Of a stretch of 64,000 nucleotides of DNA, positions 60,524 to 64,000 are shown in pieces (the first letter of the stretch is position 1; each line of letters starts with the position of its first letter). Made by a program: the position numbers and the translations under genes. The stretch is taken from positions 860,043 through 924,042 of the forward strand of contig NZ_KB903217.1 of NCBI RefSeq assembly GCF_000379625.1, in the 5' to 3' direction. The DNA is from Actinomycetospora chiangmaiensis DSM 45062 (GTDB lineage Bacteria > Actinomycetota > Actinomycetes > Mycobacteriales > Pseudonocardiaceae). The notes beneath the pieces are model-generated. The model searched no databases. It had not been told where the DNA came from and worked only from the letters and a program-made list of their open reading frames with translations.

Positions 60524-60618
60524 CCGACTTCCGATCACGCGACGTCTTCCTCGCCGACTTCACCGCGTCCAGCACGGCAAGACGACCATCCGCAAAGCGG
60601 CTTCGAGGAGGCGAGCAG

Positions 60619-61242
60619 ATGTCACAGCCCAGGGATGACCGCGGTAGGTACTCACGTAAGTGGGGGCCATTCCTCGTCGCCGGAACCATTGGCCTTTCGG
60701 CCGCCGTCGGTGTCGGAGCCGAGGGCACTGGGGCGAGCACAGGAAGTGCCTCCGCCGCCGACGCGGCGCTGACCGAGCAGGCCTCCGTCAGCGTCCGGTC
60801 AGCGAGGACCACGAAGCAGAAGTCGAGCAGGACCCGCGCCCGACTGGCGCTCCGAAACCCAACCGCGAAGGTGACAGCACAAGCGGAGACTTCCGACTGC
60901 GCCGAGCTCGCGACCGGCGCCGTGAAGCAGTACCTCGAGACCCACCGCTGCCAGGGCCTTCAGCGGGCAACGTTCAGCGTGTCCTACGACCGCGACGGCG
61001 CCGTCGTGGCGGTCGCCTGGATCGAGATGCGTTCGGCGAAAGACGCGCAACAGCTCAAGGAGATCCTGGACTCACCTGGCACTGGCAGCATCCGCCCGCT
61101 CGAAACTCGCATCACCCTCACCGGGCAGCACTACGACTCCGACATCAACGGCACTTTGGTGACCACTGCCGAAGCTGAACCTCTCGCTGGATCAGTCGCT
61201 GCGCGTTTGCTCAAGGAGGCCGCTGCACAGGCTGCGGGTTGA
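60619..61242 (+). CDS. Hypothetical protein with N-terminal export/anchor segment
   Basis: A 207-residue protein I do not recognise. A positively charged start (RDDRGRYSRKWG) precedes a hydrophobic segment (FLVAGTIGLSAAVGVGA, about 18-34), then a basic Ser/Thr-rich linker. A folded-looking domain (about 92-207) has two Cys (CAELATGAVKQYLETHRC) that could form a disulfide. Codon choice is less extreme in GC than in the core genes, in keeping with acquired DNA. GAGGCGAG lies 6 bases ahead of the ATG. Confidence 0.6.
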   Translation: MSQPRDDRGRYSRKWGPFLVAGTIGLSAAVGVGAEGTGASTGSASAADAALTEQASVSVRSARTTKQKSSRTRARLALRNPTAKVTAQAETSDCAELATGAVKQYLETHRCQGLQRATFSVSYDRDGAVVAVAWIEMRSAKDAQQLKEILDSPGTGSIRPLETRITLTGQHYDSDINGTLVTTAEAEPLAGSVAARLLKEAAAQAAG

Positions 61243-61447
61243 CGAATTTGACACCTCTGCATATTTCGACTTCATCGACAACCCTCAAGAAGGCGCCTCG
61301 AGTGAAACGCCTGCTTTGGTGCGCCTGGAACCGTAGAGTGCACACCGACGCCAGCAGTGGCATGGCGGAGCTCGGTCGCGCTCCCCGGCTGACATAACGG
61401 GCGGCCTCGGAATGACAGCGGTCGTAGATCCCGATTCCCTAAGGGAA

Positions 61448-61465
61448 TCAGGCGGTCCCGCCTGA
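61448..61465. terminator. Short perfect palindrome downstream of the CPBP gene
   Basis: TCAGGCGGTCCCGCCTGA: 8-bp arms with a 2-base centre, 32 bases beyond the minus-strand CPBP stop and next to a G12 run. Probably the terminator of that gene. The remainder of 61243-61447 is lower in GC and shows no gene. Confidence 0.45.
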
Positions 61466-61471
61466 AATCCT

Positions 61472-61483
61472 GGGGGGGGGGGG
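61472..61483. repeat. Homopolymer run of 12 G
   Basis: The longest mononucleotide run seen in the window, 14 bases outside the CPBP stop codon. It is either a slippage-prone tract or a spot where the assembly length is uncertain. Confidence 0.6.
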
Positions 61484-61497
61484 ACGTTGTCGACCGT

Positions 61498-62235
61498 TCA
61501 GCTCCCAGTGCCGAGGAGAACGCCGATACCGACCGCGAGGACGTTGTTCATCGCGTGGGCGGTGACGCCGGGCCAGATCGAGCGGCTGCGGCGCAGCAGT
61601 TCGGCGTTGATCAGGCCCACGATCAGAGCGGTGGCCGCGGCGAGATTGGCTCCGTGGACGGCGGCGAAGATGACGGCGCTGCCCACCACCGCGCCGCCGC
61701 GTCCGTAGCGCAGCAGCGCGGTGGTGACCACCCCACGGAACAGCAACTCCTCCCTGAGCGGGGTCAGGACGGCGAGGAAGACCAGCGAGAGCACCAGGGG
61801 GACCGGTCCGGCGCGGCCGGTGTCGGTGTAGACCGCCTGCACGTCGTCCGGGGTCCCGATCACGACGATGTAGAGCGCGGTGAGCAGGCGCGCGAGCACG
61901 AAGGCGAGCAGGCCGCCGGCGACCCCCATCGCGATCCATCGCCACGACGCGCCACGCACATGGAAGGCGGCGGAACGTCGCACCCGGATCAAGCGGGCGA
62001 CCAGGAAGCCGACCATGCCCGCGACGCCCGACCACGCGGCGACGACGAGGCCGTCGAGCACGGGAGCGAGCCCGAGCCGCCCGACCAGCGGGAGCCTGAC
62101 GTAGGCGAGCAGCAGGAAGACCGCAACACCGCCGACGACTTCGAGCCAACCGGGACCAGGCGGGTCGTCGGCGCTGGGATCGGTCGTGGTGGGGCTGCCC
62201 GTGTGGCCAGGCCGGTCAGGGACGGAAGCGGTCAT
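61498..62235 (-). CDS. CPBP-family intramembrane metalloprotease
   Basis: A 245-residue protein with about seven or eight helices and the Abi/CPBP motifs: LREELLFRGVV (motif 1, Glu-Glu and Arg), AAVHGAN (motif 2 His) and TAHAMNN (motif 3 His). It should cleave substrates within the membrane; bacterial members are tied to bacteriocin self-immunity or maturation, but no such cluster is present. ATG at 62235 is backed by GGAG 8 bases ahead; the frame continues upstream without a better start. The N-tail (about 35 residues) is Pro/Asp-rich. Confidence 0.85.
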   Translation of the reverse strand: MTASVPDRPGHTGSPTTTDPSADDPPGPGWLEVVGGVAVFLLLAYVRLPLVGRLGLAPVLDGLVVAAWSGVAGMVGFLVARLIRVRRSAAFHVRGASWRWIAMGVAGGLLAFVLARLLTALYIVVIGTPDDVQAVYTDTGRAGPVPLVLSLVFLAVLTPLREELLFRGVVTTALLRYGRGGAVVGSAVIFAAVHGANLAAATALIVGLINAELLRRSRSIWPGVTAHAMNNVLAVGIGVLLGTGS

Positions 62236-62426
62236 CGGGAGACTCCATTGAGCGGTGTAACATGCCGTGGCTTCAGGAAGAGCAGACACCGTGCCGCAGC
62301 GGCACACGCAAGGTGCCCGTGGGGCCGATCACCAGGGCGACGTCATCAAGACCATGCGCGCCGCTGGGCGAGAGGCAGCCCAACGGAGGCGTCAACAGCA
62401 GCGGGGCGGGCATCGGTGAGCCACCC

Positions 62427-62663
62427 CGACACCGACCAGGCGAAGACCAGCGGCTGCTCGAATACGAGGTCCCGAGCGAGCTGCACACCTACAACGGCCG
62501 CGGCCACACCTTCGACGTCGCACCCGCTCTGTGCCGACTCTGCGCCGCGGTCACGGAGTCCTTCCTCGTCCGCAACGTCGTCGACCCCGCCGCGGACGCC
62601 GCCGACGCCGCGCAGTACGCCTTCCCACCCCGCCGACGTGGCCGGCACGCCGGCGAGAGCTGA
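62427..62663 (+). pseudogene. Remnant of a dienelactone-hydrolase/esterase-like gene (C-terminal part)
   Basis: The frame reads RLLEYEVPSELHTYNGRGHTFDVAPAL and TESFLVRNVVDP, which look like the last strand-helix of an alpha/beta-hydrolase, with the catalytic His in GRGHTF. The nucleophile and the first two thirds are absent; upstream DNA (62236-62426) in this frame looks like random Arg/Pro-rich sequence. No start codon suits the fragment. Confidence 0.55.
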
Positions 62664-62856
62664 CATGACCTGAGGACCAGGACCTCCCGACAGAGATCAG
62701 CAGGTCCCCGTCGCGGATCCCGGCAGTCGGGCGCCACGAAACGAGACCGCTATCGTCGGGCCGCTGCCGATCCGTGCTTGTCGCGGGCCGCGCGGCGGAT
62801 CGGCCCGGACCTCGGCCGATTTGATGTGACCCGTCCATCCGACATCGGGGGTCCCT

Positions 62857-63150
62857 GTGCCGAAGGCCTACTGGGTCAGCGTCTATCGCTCCATCTCCGA
62901 CCCTGACAAGTTGAGTGCGTACAACCAGCTGGCCGCCCCGGCCGTGAAGGCCGCGGGTGGTCGGACCTTCGTTCGCGGGGGCAGGGTCGAGGCGTACGAC
63001 GCCGGCATCGCGGAGCGGACCATTCTGGTCGAGTTCGACAGCTTCGAGCAGGCGGTCGCGGCCCGCGAGAGCGAGGCCTACCGGGAGGCGCTGACTGCGC
63101 TGTCGGACGGAGTGGAGCGCGACTTCCGCATCGTGGAGGGCATCGACTGA
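62857..63150 (+). CDS. DUF1330 domain protein
   Basis: A complete 97-residue ferredoxin-like (dimeric alpha-beta barrel) protein: KAYWVSVYRSISDPDKLSAYNQLAAPAVKAAGGRTFVRGG, then ILVEFDSFEQAVAARESEAYREAL. This matches the DUF1330 pattern and length. GTG start with GGGGG 5 bases ahead. Biochemical role unknown. It is the only intact-looking conserved gene between the hydrolase remnant and the IS element. Confidence 0.85.
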   Translation: MPKAYWVSVYRSISDPDKLSAYNQLAAPAVKAAGGRTFVRGGRVEAYDAGIAERTILVEFDSFEQAVAARESEAYREALTALSDGVERDFRIVEGID

Positions 63151-63278
63151 CGAGGCCGCACCGCGACCACGGGGTACGACGCCACGTCTCGTCGGCTTCC
63201 CCGTGGGCCCGCGGCGGGGGCCCACACTTTTCGGTGGCCGTGTGCGCCGTGGGGGTGTGTTGCCGGCGCTCCAGCTCC

Positions 63279-63410
63279 GTCCCGCCCGACGCCAAGGTCG
63301 CGCTGAACCTCTTCTCGGCGAATCGGGACCACTCCCGGTTCGAGCGCGCCGACGAGTTCGATTCCGCTCGGGAACGCAATCCGCACCTGACCTTCGGGCA
63401 CGGCCCCCAA
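63279..63410 (+). pseudogene. Cytochrome P450 fragment
   Basis: About 44 residues read VPPDAKVALNLFSANRDHSRFERADEFD and ARERNPHLTFGHGP. That is the P450 stretch from the strand before the meander (ANRD...F.pdeFD..R.NPHLxFGxG) up to just before the heme-binding Cys. The Cys itself and everything before helix K are missing. After 63410 the sequence changes at once to a carboxylesterase fragment on the other strand. Confidence 0.7.
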
Positions 63411-63432
63411 GTCAGGCCCCTCGCCGTCGCCG

Positions 63433-63555
63433 CTGCAACACCGCCCCGGCGCAGATCCGCGTCGGGGCGGTGAGCAGGGTCTGAGCGAGCAGGCAGGCCC
63501 CCTGGGAGAAGCCGAGGACGACGATCCGGTCGGCTGGCCATCCCTCGCGGGCGTC
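63433..63555 (-). pseudogene. Phospholipase/carboxylesterase fragment
   Basis: The minus strand reads GWPADRIVVLGFSQGACLLAQTLL, containing the GFSQG nucleophile elbow of the alpha/beta-hydrolase carboxylesterase family. Only about 40 residues are recognisable; both ends run into unrelated frames. It points toward the P450 remnant, so two unrelated broken genes are joined here. Confidence 0.6.
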
Positions 63556-63634
63556 GCCCGGGCGCGGAACCGGATGCCGGCCCGGGGACACTCCTGGTGG
63601 CAGGACGGTTCTCGTGGGGAAGGCCGGGGGGCTC

Positions 63635-63787
63635 ATGGCAGGGCAAGCCGAGCGGGGTGCCGGCGGTTCTGTGGGGCCGCACCTGGTGCGCTGGTCGTGG
63701 ATCGCCGCCTCGGCGCTCGGCGCCGCCACCCTGGCCGTGTTGTTCTACGACGCCACTGAAGCGCCCCGGCTGTGGTGGAGGCTCTGA
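63635..63787 (+). CDS. Possible small single-helix membrane protein
   Basis: A 50-residue open frame (MAGQAERGAGGSVGPHLVRW...) with one hydrophobic segment SWIAASALGAATLAVLFY and a charged or aromatic tail RLWWRL. GGGGG lies 4 bases ahead of the ATG. It might be a genuine small protein or a piece of a larger lost membrane protein; no family is recognised. Confidence 0.35.
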   Translation: MAGQAERGAGGSVGPHLVRWSWIAASALGAATLAVLFYDATEAPRLWWRL

Positions 63788-63808
63788 TCCCACGGGAAGG
63801 TGGGGGTC

Positions 63809-64000
63809 GTGCCGGCGCCGAGGAAGTTCACTGAGGAGATGCGGGAGCGGGCGAAGCGGATGGTCCGCGAGGCCCGCCAGCAGGAGCCGGGGTTGTCGGT
63901 CAACGCGGCGTGCAAGCGGATCGGGCCGCAGCTCGGTATCACCCCGGACACCCTGCGGGGCTGGTTCCGCCAAGCCCAGGTCGACGACGGCGAGGCCCCG
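63809..64000 (+). mobile_element. IS3-family transposase OrfA, 5' part (runs off the window)
   Basis: A GTG-initiated frame reads APRKFTEEMRERAKRMVREA, then LSVNAACKRIGPQLGITPDTLRGWFRQAQVD: the helix-turn-helix OrfA of IS3/IS911-type elements, which bind the terminal repeats. It is still open at base 64000. The left terminal inverted repeat should lie shortly upstream, within about 63740-63805, but I could not identify it with certainty. Confidence 0.85.

Noticed and set aside
62262..62426. Coding start of the hydrolase-like frame at 62262
   Set aside because: This part shows no alpha/beta-hydrolase features and is Arg/Pro-rich; only the region after about 62427 resembles the family, so the frame was treated as a remnant.

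Overview
The window is very GC-rich, uses many GTG starts and packs its genes with ATGA or GTGA overlaps. It carries Actinobacteria hallmarks: DnaE2, an RpfB-type resuscitation factor, the deazaflavin (F420 precursor) enzyme CofG, a DUF3017 gene behind folD, a mycothiol-dependent isomerase-like protein and a eukaryote-type NADP isocitrate dehydrogenase. I infer a member of the Pseudonocardiales (Pseudonocardia or Actinomycetospora-like); the genus is a guess. Most of 1-58000 reads as chromosomal core or stable accessory DNA. The last 6 kb looks like a decayed, recombination-prone zone.

Layout. 1-8.5 kb: 3' end of dnaE2, an acetate-uptake-type transporter, an RCK-gated ion channel, folD, DUF3017 and icd. 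8.8-10.1 kb: an AI-2E-family permease, preceded by a remnant of a second copy. 10.2-20.6 kb: a nearly complete purine degradation operon. It runs from guanine deaminase and xanthine dehydrogenase through urate oxidase, HIU hydrolase, OHCU decarboxylase (fused to allantoicase) and allantoinase, with a citrate-lyase-like aldolase and an orphan Fe(II)/2OG dioxygenase. 20.8-24.3 kb: a Tat-exported lipoprotein ABC importer that may feed it, then an opposing MFS gene. 25.5-32.8 kb: an F420-flavoured locus. A luciferase-like oxidoreductase is divergent from an apparent operon of response regulator, histidine kinase, cofG, a CofH-like protein that has lost its radical-SAM cysteines, and a Baeyer-Villiger-type monooxygenase. 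OmpR-like 11-bp direct repeats lie in the shared intergenic region.

32.9-39.1 kb: envelope and housekeeping genes (YihY/BrkB, D,D-carboxypeptidase, a long coiled-coil protein, a conserved acidic protein, haloalkane dehalogenase). 39.2-43.9 kb is the most unusual part: eight tandem paralogues of a small exported Asn/Ser/Thr-rich protein. All share exactly 31 residues between two conserved cysteines, most have their own terminator, and at least three share an upstream motif. I recognise no named family; a cell-surface structural or amyloid-like coat is a reasonable hypothesis. 43.9-58 kb: upp, metG, tatD, rpfB, rsmA, two CBS/DUF21 membrane proteins, ispE, an ABC-F ATPase and a KstD-like flavoprotein.

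58.1-64 kb: tyrosine recombinase, stand-alone HsdR-N nuclease-like protein, an unknown membrane-anchored protein, CPBP protease, fragments of a hydrolase, a cytochrome P450 and a carboxylesterase, DUF1330, and the start of an IS3-type transposase at the edge. A 51-bp dispersed repeat occurs three times (6724, 14274, 49763). No rRNA, tRNA or CRISPR array was seen. Intergenic stretches not listed hold nothing I could identify.
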